From: BCD1 sp965230565
Lineage (GTDB): Bacteria; Bacteroidota; Bacteroidia; Chitinophagales; Saprospiraceae
Direction: 5' to 3'
DNA length: 64,000 nt
NCBI GenBank assembly: GCA_965230565.1
Contig: CBDDLH010000011.1
Coordinates: 248,001-312,000, forward strand
The translations under genes were made by a program, and so were the position numbers. The notes beneath the pieces are model-generated. The model searched no databases. It worked only from the letters and a program-made list of their open reading frames with translations, and was not told the DNA's origin. Numbering within the stretch: the first letter of the stretch is position 1; every line of letters starts with the position of its first letter. Below are positions 1 through 7,999 of the stretch, in pieces.

Positions 1-762
1 GCTGACTTTGAAATGATAACCAAAGGCAGAGAATCTGCTCCAATAAGTGAAACGAATCAGGTATTAGGACGTGAAAACGTTTTTGTAGAACCCGGCGCCA
101 AAATTGAATGCTCAGTCATTAATGCTACTACCGGACCGGTTTATATTGGCAAGAACTCTGAAATCATGGAAGGTTGCCTGATCAGAGGCAGTTTCGCCAT
201 GGGAGAGGGGTCCGTTTTGAAAATGGGAGCCAAGGTTTATGGAGCGACCACACTTGGGCCTTCTTGTAAAATAGGCGGTGAAGTAAATAATTCCGTTTTA
301 CAGGGATTTGCCAATAAGGGGCATGATGGTTATCTGGGGAATTCTGTACTTGGAGAATGGTGTAACCTGGGAGCCGGTACCTGTATCTCCAATTTGAAAA
401 ATAATTACGAAGAAGTAAAGCTCTGGAATTATGCTCTTGGAAGATTTGAAAAAACGAGCACCCAGTTTTGTGGGGTCATCATGGGCGATCATTCCAAGAC
501 AGCTATCAATACTATTCTCAACACGGGTACTGTCATCGGTGTTTCTACAAATATTTTTGGGCCAGGTTTTCCCCGCAACTTTATTCCATCTTTTGCCTGG
601 GGAGGTAATCACGGATTCTCCACCTATGCGACAGATAAGGCTTTTGCTACAATGGAACGGGTGATGGAGCGTCGTAAAAAAGAATTCTCCATTGGGGACA
701 GGCTGATTATGTTGCGCCTTTTTGAAGATACCGCTGAACACAGAAGGTGGGAAAAAGGGTGA
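1..762 (+). CDS. Alternative bacterial GlmU-like bifunctional nucleotidyltransferase/acetyltransferase, C-terminal part
   Basis: The reading frame is open at base 1, so the gene is cut by the window edge and about 253 residues remain. They form a left-handed beta-helix of hexapeptide repeats (for example VFVEPGAKIECSVI, GPVYIGKNSEI, AKVYGATTLGP, GAGTCISNLKNN). This matches the C-terminal acetyltransferase half of the fused UDP-GlcNAc pyrophosphorylase/GlcN-1-P acetyltransferase that Bacteroidota use in place of classical GlmU (the alt_bact_glmU family, about 390 aa). The predicted role is cytoplasmic UDP-N-acetylglucosamine synthesis for peptidoglycan and LPS. The N-terminal nucleotidyltransferase half lies outside the window, so the exact sugar specificity is inferred from the family. 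The C-terminal extension rich in Arg/Lys after the helix is normal for these proteins. Confidence 0.85.
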   Translation, partial: ADFEMITKGRESAPISETNQVLGRENVFVEPGAKIECSVINATTGPVYIGKNSEIMEGCLIRGSFAMGEGSVLKMGAKVYGATTLGPSCKIGGEVNNSVLQGFANKGHDGYLGNSVLGEWCNLGAGTCISNLKNNYEEVKLWNYALGRFEKTSTQFCGVIMGDHSKTAINTILNTGTVIGVSTNIFGPGFPRNFIPSFAWGGNHGFSTYATDKAFATMERVMERRKKEFSIGDRLIMLRLFEDTAEHRRWEKG

Positions 763-1083
763 TGAAAGTTGATTTACGAGTGTTGAATGATGGTATTTTG
801 AAGATCTGCATTTTCGAATGAATCCCGCTATTACTTTTCTTTTTTGATTTTTGGTTTTATCTTTAAGCAACCACCTTTTTACGGTTTCACTGAGTTAACC
901 GGTATGGGTTAAAGTATTATATAAAAGTGAAACCTGAATTTTATTCTACATTCTGGATTTTACATTTAGGTTTCATAAAAAAAGGAGGTAAACTCATTTT
1001 TATGTGAAACCGTAAAAGAGTAGGCTCTCCTGTTATTTTCTCTTGGAACATCGTTTTTCGGAAAACCAACAAATCAGAATGTC
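763..1083. repeat. Gene-free stretch with a 141-bp nested inverted repeat (877-1017)
   Basis: No gene is seen in this 321-base gap. Bases 877-890 (TTTTACGGTTTCAC) are the exact inverse of 1004-1017 (GTGAAACCGTAAAA). Inside them a second pair, GTGAAACCT at 927-935 and AGGTTTCAT at 968-976, repeats the same core in inverse order. The result is four alternating GTTTCAC/GTGAAAC blocks, able to form either two small hairpins or one long stem. It resembles a small palindromic element more than a simple terminator. A GGAGG-like stretch near 984 is not followed by a start codon of a real gene. Confidence 0.5.
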
Positions 1084-1902
1084 ATGAAAAATCCATTGCT
1101 TTTTTTGCTTTGCTTTCTCATGCTTTCCTGTGGCCAACAGCAGGATAGCACAGATAAACCAACTGATGGTACTGAACAGCAATCTACCGAAGTCAGTCCA
1201 TCAGATTCAGATTCTTTGAGAGCTGTTTTTCTTCAATTTTATAAAAAAAGACAGGACTGGTTTCCTTCCCAATTTGTCTTTGAGGCCGGAAAGCTTAATC
1301 CGGTTGATGAAGCTTTGACGGATACTACTTTTTTTATTTTTCGGGAGAAGCTTTTGGAAGCGGTGAGGAGAAAGGATGCTTTTTATTTACTGGAAAAAAC
1401 GGATGGCGATGTCAAATACAGTTTTGGTGATGATGGAGGGGTGCCAGGTTTTGTTCAACTTTGGGAATTGGATTCCCCGGAAGGAATTGAAGGTTCCCCG
1501 GTTTGGGAAACGCTGGAGGATGTTTTGACAAAAGGAGGATCTTTTAGCGATGGTGGAAAAACCTTTACGGCTCCCTATTTTTTCGGGTTGTTTCCTGAGG
1601 AGTATGATGCGTTTACTTATGGATTGATAGTCGGAAAAGGAGTGAGGATGCGCGCAGCTCCTAACCTTCGTGCGCCAGTTGTCAAAAGTCTTTCTTATGA
1701 TATTGTGGAAATTGTTGGAAAAACCGCCGCTTTTGAGACCATTGGAGGAGAGGAGCACCCCTGGGTACAGGTAAAATTGCTGGATGGAAGAGAAGGATAT
1801 GTCTGGGGAAAGTTTATTGGTAGTCCGATTGGATTTCGTGCAGGATTCTCCCGGCAGGAAAATGGTTCCTGGCTCATGCACTTTTTTGTGGCGGGAGATT
1901 GA
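1084..1902 (+). CDS. Lipoprotein with C-terminal bacterial SH3 domain
   Basis: A 272-aa protein that begins with a lipoprotein signal (MKNPLLFLLCFLMLSCGQ, lipobox LMLSC, lipidated Cys at residue 16), followed by an acidic Ser/Thr/Asp-rich linker to about residue 45. Residues about 180-245 look like an SH3b (SH3_3) domain: VRMRAAPNLRAPVV is the typical RxxPxxxSxVV-type opening and GREGYVWGKFIG the closing strand. SH3b domains usually bind cell-wall or surface ligands. The middle region (residues 50-175) is not a family I recognise. It probably sits in the periplasm anchored to a membrane. It stands alone, with no close partner on the same strand. Confidence 0.75.
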   Translation: MKNPLLFLLCFLMLSCGQQQDSTDKPTDGTEQQSTEVSPSDSDSLRAVFLQFYKKRQDWFPSQFVFEAGKLNPVDEALTDTTFFIFREKLLEAVRRKDAFYLLEKTDGDVKYSFGDDGGVPGFVQLWELDSPEGIEGSPVWETLEDVLTKGGSFSDGGKTFTAPYFFGLFPEEYDAFTYGLIVGKGVRMRAAPNLRAPVVKSLSYDIVEIVGKTAAFETIGGEEHPWVQVKLLDGREGYVWGKFIGSPIGFRAGFSRQENGSWLMHFFVAGD

Positions 1903-1999
1903 TTCTGTAATTCGGAAATCTGGAAAACCGGAATAGTGAAATAATTATTTCACCCATCCAGTTTTCCAGCTCCTATGACATTGTTGATTAAAAATATTT

Positions 2000-2410
2000 T
2001 TAGTGCTGGTGATGATGATCATGTCCGTGACCATGACCATGCCCATGCCCATGCCCATGTTGGTGTGGTCCTTCTTCCGGCAAATTTCCTTCGAGGAAAA
2101 GTCCCACAGCTTTGTCAGGGTCTTTTTCAGGCGTTACAATTCCTTTTGTTCCGACCATGCTTAATCTATTAAACAGTCCCATCCCCATTCCTCCGGTAAT
2201 CAATACGTCGGCAGCGTAGGCCGGATGAACGAAGGTCGTGTCATTAACGGGAGAGTGCGCCAACTCATGCAGACTTTGTTCCTTAGGAAGTTCAATTAAT
2301 GCCTTTTTCGCTATTTGACCATTGTCGATATTGTAAATCCAGAACTTTCTGCATTTACCGGCATGACCTGTAACTTCTTTTCTGTTTTGACTGCAAACTG
2401 CAATTTTCAT
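2000..2410 (-). CDS. NifX/NafY-type iron-molybdenum cofactor-binding domain protein with His-rich tail
   Basis: A 136-aa protein. The start at 2410 (MKIAVCSQNRKEV) is chosen over a start 36 bases upstream because the family begins directly with this beta strand. Residues 1-105 fit the dinitrogenase iron-molybdenum cofactor biosynthesis fold (NifX/NafY/NifB C-terminus): VTGHAGKCRKFWIY, then ADVLITGGMGMGLFNRL and the GI-V-TPEKDPDKAV closing region. No nif genes are near, so nitrogen fixation is unlikely; stand-alone members are thought to handle Fe-S or metal clusters. The last 20 or so residues are a run of His-Gly and His-Asp pairs, a likely metal-binding tail encoded by a tandem CATGCC repeat at about 2031-2064. 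It diverges from the rhodanese gene at 2578, and the two share an upstream region with a Crp/Fnr-like palindrome. Confidence 0.75.
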   Translation of the reverse strand: MKIAVCSQNRKEVTGHAGKCRKFWIYNIDNGQIAKKALIELPKEQSLHELAHSPVNDTTFVHPAYAADVLITGGMGMGLFNRLSMVGTKGIVTPEKDPDKAVGLFLEGNLPEEGPHQHGHGHGHGHGHGHDHHHQH

Positions 2411-2501
2411 AATGTGTCCAATAGTTTTATTTTTACAATAAGGCATTTATTAATACCCATACAATTTAGGGTAAAATTCGATAAGTATAGCTTTCGGCGA
2501 T

Positions 2502-2545
2502 GTGATACATATCACTGTACCGAATGAATAAAAGGTCCATTTTTG
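2502..2545 (+). promoter_or_regulatory. Crp/Fnr-like palindrome (2502-2515) with -7 box (2538-2545) for the rhodanese gene
   Basis: GTGATACATATCAC at 2502-2515 is a perfect palindrome around a 2-base centre, of the TGTGA-N6-TCAC(T) type bound by Crp/Fnr-family dimers. CATTTTTG at 2538-2545 differs from the Bacteroidota -7 consensus TAnnTTTG at one base. The centres are 33 nt apart, the class II activator position of about -41. There is no TTG -33 element in the usual place, which fits an activator-dependent promoter. The same arrangement is found at 10332 and 15121. On the other strand a weaker box (GAATTTTA, 2479-2472) lies the same distance away, toward the NifX-like gene. Confidence 0.55.
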
Positions 2546-2577
2546 CTAATAATTCTTAAATCAGAAAACTTTTTATA

Positions 2578-3030
2578 ATGAAGAAAATCGTATTATTCCT
2601 ACCGCTGTTAGTCCTGACCGTATTCACAACAGCATGTAATTCCCAGGATTCTAATAAATCCTCTAATCAAACAGGAAATGTTGTTTTGGTGGAAAACCCA
2701 GCAGTAACAACTGTGCATAAAAATGTTTCGGCCAATGAGTTCCAACAAATCATTGCCCAGGGAAATGTAGTTGTTATTGATGTAAGAACACCAAACGAAT
2801 ATGCTCAGGGACATATTAAAGGGGCCAAATTGATCAATTTATACGACCCAAATTTTAATGCCCAGATTGCCGAATTGGATAAAGAGACACCTACGTTGGT
2901 TTATTGCCGCTCCGGCAGAAGAAGTGGAAGTGCCATGAGGAAAATGAAATCTGCAGGATTTAATACGGTATACAATTTATCAGGAGGTATTGGAGCCTGG
3001 ATGTCTACAGGTGGACAGATTGTAAGATAA
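2578..3030 (+). CDS. Rhodanese-domain lipoprotein (sulfurtransferase)
   Basis: A 150-aa exported protein: lipoprotein signal ending in FTTAC (lipid Cys at residue 20), a short linker, then one complete rhodanese domain (about residues 48-150). The VVVIDVRTPNEYAQGHIKGA motif and the active-site loop LVYCRSGRRSGSAM with catalytic Cys110 are intact, and GGIGAWMSTGG closes the domain. Single-domain rhodaneses move sulfane sulfur from persulfide or thiosulfate to thiol acceptors. The lipid anchor places this one on the periplasmic side of a membrane. It is divergent from a NifX-like metal protein and shares a regulatory site with a CoA-disulfide reductase/rhodanese gene at 10399. Confidence 0.88.
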   Translation: MKKIVLFLPLLVLTVFTTACNSQDSNKSSNQTGNVVLVENPAVTTVHKNVSANEFQQIIAQGNVVVIDVRTPNEYAQGHIKGAKLINLYDPNFNAQIAELDKETPTLVYCRSGRRSGSAMRKMKSAGFNTVYNLSGGIGAWMSTGGQIVR

Positions 3031-3055
3031 AGTAAACTTTAGGTATTAAATATAA

Positions 3056-3093
3056 AAACCGAATCTCAAGCCTTTTGAGATTCGGTTTTTTTT
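3056..3093. terminator. Bidirectional intrinsic terminator
   Basis: AAACCGAATCTCAA (3056-3069) pairs with TTGAGATTCGGTTT (3075-3088) around a 5-base loop and is followed by an eight-T run. An A run precedes it, so it can end transcripts of both the rhodanese gene and the convergent LOG gene. Confidence 0.85.
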
Positions 3094-3110
3094 GTTTATT
3101 GAAAGTACTT

Positions 3111-3836
3111 TTAGATATCGTAATTGGGTGAAAGCTCATCGTATTTTTCTTCGTAGAAATCCCGGATATACCTCACTACTTCTTCCGGATCATCCGTAAT
3201 CGGCATGAGGTCGAGATCTATTTCGTTGATGTTGTTTTCTTTTTCCAGCATCACTTCTTTGATCCAACCCTTCAGGCCTGACCAGAATTCACTGCCCACA
3301 AGAATTACAGGCACTTTGGAAATTTTACCAGTCTGTACCAATGTCAGTACTTCAAATAATTCATCCATTGTTCCAAATCCTCCCGGAAGAGCAACGAACG
3401 CCTGAGCGTATTTGACGAACATCACTTTTCTGACAAAGAAGTATCTGAAATCGAGATTTTTATCCGGATCTATGTATTGGTTATGTCCCTGTTCAAAAGG
3501 TAGGTTGATGTTTAAGCCAACAGATTTTCCACCATAAATATGAGCACCTTTGTTCCCTGCTTCCATAATTCCGGGACCACCTCCGGTGATCACCCCATAT
3601 CCTTCTTCAGTGAGCAGGCGGCCAATATCAACGGCCAGTTTGTAATTGGGGTTGTCAGCCTTGGTCCTCGCAGATCCAAAAATAGACACACACGGTCCCA
3701 GTTGGTTCAACGTTTCAAATCCATCAACAAATTCAGAAACCATTTTGAACATGGTCCAGGCATTTTCGCCTTTGATTTGTTTACCCCACTGTTTCATGGG
3801 AAGTTTCTTACCCTGCATTAAATTTTCATCTACCAT
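3111..3836 (-). CDS. LOG-family protein (nucleotide 5'-monophosphate phosphoribohydrolase-like)
   Basis: A 241-aa Rossmann-fold protein with both LOG signatures: GGGPGIMEA at residues 85-93 and PGGFGTMDE at 151-159. Family members hydrolyse N-glycosidic bonds of nucleoside 5'-monophosphates (cytokinin activation in plants and actinobacteria, nucleotide salvage in others); older databases call them lysine decarboxylases, which is not supported. The N-terminal 40 residues (KQWGKQIKGENAWTMFKMV) are the usual extension of the bacterial subgroup. It has its own terminator at 3056-3093. A second, longer LOG protein is encoded at 12155-13252. Confidence 0.85.
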   Translation of the reverse strand: MVDENLMQGKKLPMKQWGKQIKGENAWTMFKMVSEFVDGFETLNQLGPCVSIFGSARTKADNPNYKLAVDIGRLLTEEGYGVITGGGPGIMEAGNKGAHIYGGKSVGLNINLPFEQGHNQYIDPDKNLDFRYFFVRKVMFVKYAQAFVALPGGFGTMDELFEVLTLVQTGKISKVPVILVGSEFWSGLKGWIKEVMLEKENNINEIDLDLMPITDDPEEVVRYIRDFYEEKYDELSPNYDI

Positions 3837-3907
3837 AACTTCATTTTTCGGGCCATCCTGTTAATAAATTGAGCGCAATGGATGACCGGTTAATAGGTTT
3901 TTAGCCG

Positions 3908-3942
3908 AAAAAAGCCTGTCAGCTTTTGCGACAGGCTTTTTT
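3908..3942. terminator. Intrinsic terminator-like hairpin
   Basis: AAAAAAGCCTGTC (3908-3920) is the exact inverse of GACAGGCTTTTTT (3930-3942), with a 9-base loop, so it works in both directions. It lies downstream of the SDR/chitinase operon on the minus strand, though about 340 bases from its end, and upstream of the LOG gene. Confidence 0.75.
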
Positions 3943-4100
3943 CGACGGCAAAGAACTGCTATTTTAAGCATTTCCTGGCACATTATCAAGTGCCATCTAA
4001 AATAACGAGTTCAATTATCAAAAAGTTTATATTAATGATTAATTAACTTATGCAGGGGAATCAAGAGTTAAAAAAAAATTGGATGACAGTTGGAAGTTTA

Positions 4101-4238
4101 ATTGCACCGTGCTTCAGCGCGGTGATATAAAAAAGACAGATTTCCTAGGGCTTTAGTCCTTTTTACATTTCCCTAGAAGGCCTAAAGGCCTGAAAATCTA
4201 CTTTTACCAATGAGCACCGCGCTTCAGAGCGGTGCAAT
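4101..4238. repeat. REP/MITE-like palindromic element, complete copy
   Basis: The ends ATTGCACCGTGCTTCAGCGC (extending to GGTG at 4124) and, inverted, CACCGCGCTTCAGAGCGG (from 4215, to GCAAT at 4238) are imperfect inverse copies of about 24 bases. Each end is itself a small palindrome, and the interior holds two further hairpins (AGGGCTTTAGTCCT and GGCCTAAAGGCC). A partial copy lies at 18933-19022. The pattern is that of non-autonomous palindromic repeats moved by REP-associated tyrosine transposases; no such transposase is in the window. Confidence 0.65.
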
Positions 4239-4278
4239 AGAAGTGTTTAAAAATAGAGAATTCCACTCTTGATTCCTG

Positions 4279-5055
4279 TTATACATTCAGTATGCCTCCG
4301 TCAATAGTAATGGAAGTACCTGTAATCCAGGAAGCATCTTCAGATGCGAGAAAAGAGACCAGTTTGGCAATATCTTCAGGTTTACCAAGCCGTTTTAGTA
4401 AGGTGGCATTTTTTGCATCAGCAACGGCATTTTCAGGATTGTCAAAAGCCTTGGCAGAATTCCAAAGCAATGGAGTATCTACCGGGCCTGGACAAATAGC
4501 GTTTATTCGGATTTTAGGGGCATATTCTACGGCCATTTGTTTCATTAAGGCCACAACAGCGGCTTTTGAAGCACAATAGGCCGGATGGTTCGGGAAACTT
4601 TTGAATGCGGCAATGGAGGCATTGATGATAATATTGCCCCCGTTTTCATTTTCAAGTAAATGTGGAATGGCATATTTGCACAAATAAAAAACAGCATTGA
4701 GGTTTGTGTCAAAAACGGATTGCCAGGTATTGGGAGAGACCTCAGTAACCGAGCCTAACCCCAGGATGCCGGCATTGGCAGATAGGATATCGATTTTTCC
4801 AAAATTCGAAAGTGCCGCATCAACAAGCATCTTATTGGTTTCCGGAATCCGAATATCGCCTGCGATGAATACGGTATTGGCGTTAGTATTTTTTAGGCTA
4901 GTCTCCAGTTCCTTCCCTCGTTGCTCATTCCTGCCGGAAAGAATAACGGAACCACCCTCCCGGGCAAAGCTTTCTGCAATGGCCATTCCCATGCCGCTGG
5001 TTGCTCCGGTAACAATAATTACTTTGTCCCGAAATTTAGACGATTGTTCCATCAT
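4279..5055 (-). CDS. SDR-family oxidoreductase
   Basis: A 258-aa classical short-chain dehydrogenase/reductase. TGATSGMG (residues 16-23) is the NAD(P)-binding loop, NAG is at 94-96, and the catalytic set is Ser147, Tyr160 and Lys164 (YCASK). The end, ITGTSITIDGGILNV, is the standard SDR C-terminus. An Arg (GRNEQR) after the second strand suggests NADP preference. The substrate cannot be told from the sequence. The start codon lies 3 bases beyond the stop of the chitinase-like gene at 5059, so the two are one operon with the chitinase gene first. Confidence 0.88.
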   Translation of the reverse strand: MMEQSSKFRDKVIIVTGATSGMGMAIAESFAREGGSVILSGRNEQRGKELETSLKNTNANTVFIAGDIRIPETNKMLVDAALSNFGKIDILSANAGILGLGSVTEVSPNTWQSVFDTNLNAVFYLCKYAIPHLLENENGGNIIINASIAAFKSFPNHPAYCASKAAVVALMKQMAVEYAPKIRINAICPGPVDTPLLWNSAKAFDNPENAVADAKNATLLKRLGKPEDIAKLVSFLASEDASWITGTSITIDGGILNV

Positions 5056-5058
5056 GAT

Positions 5059-6219
5059 CTAGTCCTGGTTTTGGTTTTCCCTTAATGTACTATAAATAGT
5101 CTTCAGCAGCTCGCCGTTATCCTGATTAAATTGCCAGAACATGACTCCTCCCATGCCCTTATCTTTAACGAATTCCGTTTTGAGTTTTAAAGAAGCCGGA
5201 TTTTCAAAGGTCACAAATTGTCGGTCCGATTCCCTCCATAGATAAGGAACCATGGCAACGCTATCCCAGACCATTTCGAAACCGTCCTTGTCGATCATGT
5301 TTTCTTCGATGAACTTATAGTGATAACTTCCTTTTTCCCCCTTCGAAAGCTGATACAGCCCTTTAGTGTCTCCCGGGTTGGTGGATGTCCAGTACCTGCC
5401 GTAAAATGGAACTCCAAGCACCAGTTTCTCTACAGGAATCCCGGATTTTATATGCAGGTCAACGGATTTCCTGGAACTGATCTTTGCCCGATCACTATTG
5501 TTTTTGGAAAGATAGAGGTTTGCATGATGACCTGTTAAAGGTGAGCCGCCTGTGTAATAATCATAGGTCATAATGTTCACGAAGTCCAGATATTTGTGAG
5601 CTTCAGCCATATTTACATGATCCAGGTACCATTGGCTTGCTGCTGTGGCAACGGTTAATAAGTAAGGCTGGTGTCCACTGGCGGTTAGTGCATCCAGTTT
5701 TTCTCTTATCAGTTTCAGGATAGCGGTGAAATTTTCCTTGTCCTCAGGTCTGTGGGTATTGCCAGCACCGGGAAGGCCCGGGTACTCCCAATCAAGATCA
5801 ATCCCGTCGATCTTATGCCGAAGCATGTAGTCAATGGCACTGTTGGCAAAGATCATTCTGGAAGAATCTGTAAGTACTGCATCCGAAAAACCACCTGACC
5901 AGCCCCATCCACCAATAGAGATAAGGATCTTTAAATCAGGATTCACCTTTTTGAGCTCATTGAGTTTTTTCAGATCAGATGCGTCTTTATTCCCGCCTTC
6001 GACAACCTTTCCGTCTTTAATATTGGCGAAAGCATAATTAATATGTGTGATCTGAAGAGCCTTTTCCTGAAATTCTCCCCAGTTGTTTTCCCAACCGGTT
6101 ACATAGGCCACTACTTTATGGTCCTTGAGTGGTTCATGCTTTTTTAATACTGTATTTTGTTGGATATTGCAGGAAAGCAATAAGAAAATAGTTCCTAAAA
6201 ATAAAGTGAAGCTTTTCAT
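5059..6219 (-). CDS. GH18 family chitinase-like lipoprotein
   Basis: A 386-aa protein with a lipoprotein signal (FLLLSC, lipid Cys17) and one glycoside hydrolase family 18 TIM barrel. Strand 3 carries SIGGWGWSGGF (residues 101-111) and strand 4 the catalytic DGIDLDWEYPG motif (138-148) with the proton donor Glu145. MTYDYYTGGS and the final GGVMFWQFNQDNGELL are the conserved later strands. It probably cleaves chitin or chito-oligosaccharides at the cell surface or in the periplasm. No carbohydrate-binding module or T9SS tail is present, so it stays anchored. The downstream SDR gene is likely co-transcribed. Confidence 0.9.
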   Translation of the reverse strand: MKSFTLFLGTIFLLLSCNIQQNTVLKKHEPLKDHKVVAYVTGWENNWGEFQEKALQITHINYAFANIKDGKVVEGGNKDASDLKKLNELKKVNPDLKILISIGGWGWSGGFSDAVLTDSSRMIFANSAIDYMLRHKIDGIDLDWEYPGLPGAGNTHRPEDKENFTAILKLIREKLDALTASGHQPYLLTVATAASQWYLDHVNMAEAHKYLDFVNIMTYDYYTGGSPLTGHHANLYLSKNNSDRAKISSRKSVDLHIKSGIPVEKLVLGVPFYGRYWTSTNPGDTKGLYQLSKGEKGSYHYKFIEENMIDKDGFEMVWDSVAMVPYLWRESDRQFVTFENPASLKLKTEFVKDKGMGGVMFWQFNQDNGELLKTIYSTLRENQNQD

Positions 6220-6376
6220 TATTTTGAGTTTACCGGTTTTAGAAATGCAAGTCTGGTCTAACCGAGTAAAAATAACAAAAAGGAGCCTTAAAAAAGAGAA
6301 AAGAAATGCTTATGGTCAAAGGTGAAGGTTAAGGTAATCACCTCAACCTTCTCCTTCCACCGGATAATATGATTAA

Positions 6377-7561
6377 CTATACCGTAGTTACTTCCTTGAG
6401 GGAAGTTACATGTTGCTCTACATCATTTTTGGTAATGGTATTTCCGCCAAGAATGATAAGCCGTTCCACAACATTCCGCAATTCACGAATGTTGCCTGTC
6501 CAATTCACAGTTTGCAAGGTTTTGATGGCGGATGCATCGAATTTTTTGACTTTAGTGCCATATTGTTTACAGACCTGTTCGCTGAAATGTTCAATGAGTT
6601 CGGGAATGTCGTCAACTCTTTCGTTCAGCGAAGGCACCTGCAAAATAATTACGGCTAACCTGTGGTAAAGGTCTTCCCGGAATCTTTTTGCATTAATTTC
6701 TTCCCGGAGGTTTTTATTGGTTGCAGCAACCACTCTCACGTTTACAGGAATTTCTTTTTCTCCCCCTACACGCGTGATCACATTTTCCTGCAGGGCGCGA
6801 AGTACTTTTGCCTGGGCGGAAAGGCTCATATCGCCGATCTCATCCAGGAATAGGGTGCCGCCGTTGGCTTGTTCGAATTTTCCGATTCTTTGCTTAACCG
6901 CAGAAGTAAAGGAACCTTTTTCATGCCCGAACAACTCACTTTCGATCAATTCGGAAGGAATGGCTGCGCAATTCACTTCCACAATAGGTTTGCCGTTTCG
7001 GGAGCTCTTTTCATGAAGCCAGCGTGCTACGAGCTCTTTACCCGTTCCATTTGGACCAGTGATCAATACTCTTGCATCGGTTGGAGCTACCTGTTCGATG
7101 GTCCGTTTGATCTGGCTGATTCCGGAGGATTGCCCGATGATAGGTTGCACCTTTGATTTGGCAACTTTCTTTTTAAGGGTTTTGGTTTCCGTGATCAGGG
7201 ATGATTTGTCCATTGCATTACGAATGGTGATCAACAAACGGTTCAAATCCGGTGGTTTGGAAATGAAGTCGAAGGCTCCTCTTTTCACGGCATCAACAGC
7301 AGTGTCAATATTTGCATGACCGGAAATCATGATGACAGGCGTATCGGGTGCAAGGATCTGAAGTCGATCCAGCACTTCCATGCCGTCCATCTTGGGCATT
7401 TTTATATCCAGCAGGATGATATCGTATTGGTTCTTGCTGAGTTTGAAAAGGCATTCTTTTCCATCTGCCGCTTCTTCCACCTCGTATTTCTCGAATTCGA
7501 GGATGTCTCTGAGTGTCCGGCGAATGCTCCCTTCGTCGTCGACGATCAGTACTTTGGCCAT
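6377..7561 (-). CDS. Sigma-54-dependent response regulator lacking a DNA-binding domain
   Basis: A 394-aa NtrC-type protein. The receiver domain (residues 1-120) has DD at 8-9, the phospho-acceptor Asp52 and KP at 102-103. The AAA+ domain (about 140-370) has Walker A GPNGTGK (169-175), Walker B GGTLFLDEIGD (234-244) and the RFREDLYHRL sensor/arginine region. Full NtrC proteins have about 450-470 aa with a Fis-type helix-turn-helix; here the protein ends about 25 residues after the AAA+ lid, so the HTH is missing, as in Helicobacter FlgR. The sigma-54 contact loop is GSFTSA (216-221), not GAFTGA; the key Phe and Thr are kept. No histidine kinase is adjacent. It probably activates sigma-54 promoters from solution. 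Confidence 0.9.
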   Translation of the reverse strand: MAKVLIVDDEGSIRRTLRDILEFEKYEVEEAADGKECLFKLSKNQYDIILLDIKMPKMDGMEVLDRLQILAPDTPVIMISGHANIDTAVDAVKRGAFDFISKPPDLNRLLITIRNAMDKSSLITETKTLKKKVAKSKVQPIIGQSSGISQIKRTIEQVAPTDARVLITGPNGTGKELVARWLHEKSSRNGKPIVEVNCAAIPSELIESELFGHEKGSFTSAVKQRIGKFEQANGGTLFLDEIGDMSLSAQAKVLRALQENVITRVGGEKEIPVNVRVVAATNKNLREEINAKRFREDLYHRLAVIILQVPSLNERVDDIPELIEHFSEQVCKQYGTKVKKFDASAIKTLQTVNWTGNIRELRNVVERLIILGGNTITKNDVEQHVTSLKEVTTV

Positions 7562-7999
7562 GATATAGTGTTTTATTGTTTAAACTATGTTGCAGGTTAC
7601 GAGTTACGAGTTCCGGGTTGCGTGTTTGAACATTCTTAAAAACCCACTTTTTAGCTCGTAAATATTGAGTTAAGTAGTTTGATAAAAGAATCGGGACAGA
7701 ACTAGGTTCAAATGGTTCAAGTTGTTAAATTTAGACCTTCTTGACCAGAGGTGCGGAATGTCATTTTATCCCTTCTGTGTGCACTGTGCCTTCTCCGTGA
7801 ACTCTGTGGTTAAAATAATTTGTGATATTGAAACTTTTCATTAAAACTAGTTATATCCTCCTACTAAGTACAAACCAATTTAACCCGCAACCTGTCTCCT
7901 GAGGATTCAGGCAGGCTCGAAACCTGTAACCCGCAACCAGAATTTCCCCGCAATTTTATATTACGACTATTTTTAATAAATGTTTCAAATTACGGTTGG
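7562..7999. other. Gene-free stretch made of dispersed repeat fragments
   Basis: No coding region is seen. It contains a run of GTTACGAGTTACGAG type at 7595-7621, one inverted copy of the CCACAG/CACAG repeat at 7775-7812 and one copy of the ACCTGCCT palindrome family at 7889-7915. The rest shows nothing recognisable. The repeats suggest an area tolerant of insertion between two same-strand transcription units. Confidence 0.5.
7775..7812 (-). repeat. CCACAG/CACAG dispersed repeat, inverted copy 1
   Basis: On the minus strand it reads TAACCACAGAGTTCACGGAG then AAGGCACAGTGCACACAG, the same word order as 48286-48329. Confidence 0.5.

Larger units (their letters stand above)
3837..4278. other. 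Gene-free stretch with a terminator-like hairpin and a REP/MITE-like element
   Basis: No coding region is visible. It contains the hairpin at 3908-3942 and the 138-bp palindromic element at 4101-4238, both listed separately. The rest is AT-rich with no recognisable signal. Confidence 0.6.

Noticed and set aside
1975..2172. 65-codon frame rich in His and Ala (AHAHAHV)
   Set aside because: It is the antisense reading of the CATGCC repeat that encodes the His tail of the NifX-like gene.
2000..2410. Nitrogen fixation locus
   Set aside because: Only one NifX-like domain protein is present; no nifHDK, nifB or nifE/N in the window.
4101..4238. Reading the palindromic element as a CRISPR array
   Set aside because: It has two inverted ends and no evenly spaced direct repeats or spacers; no cas genes are near.
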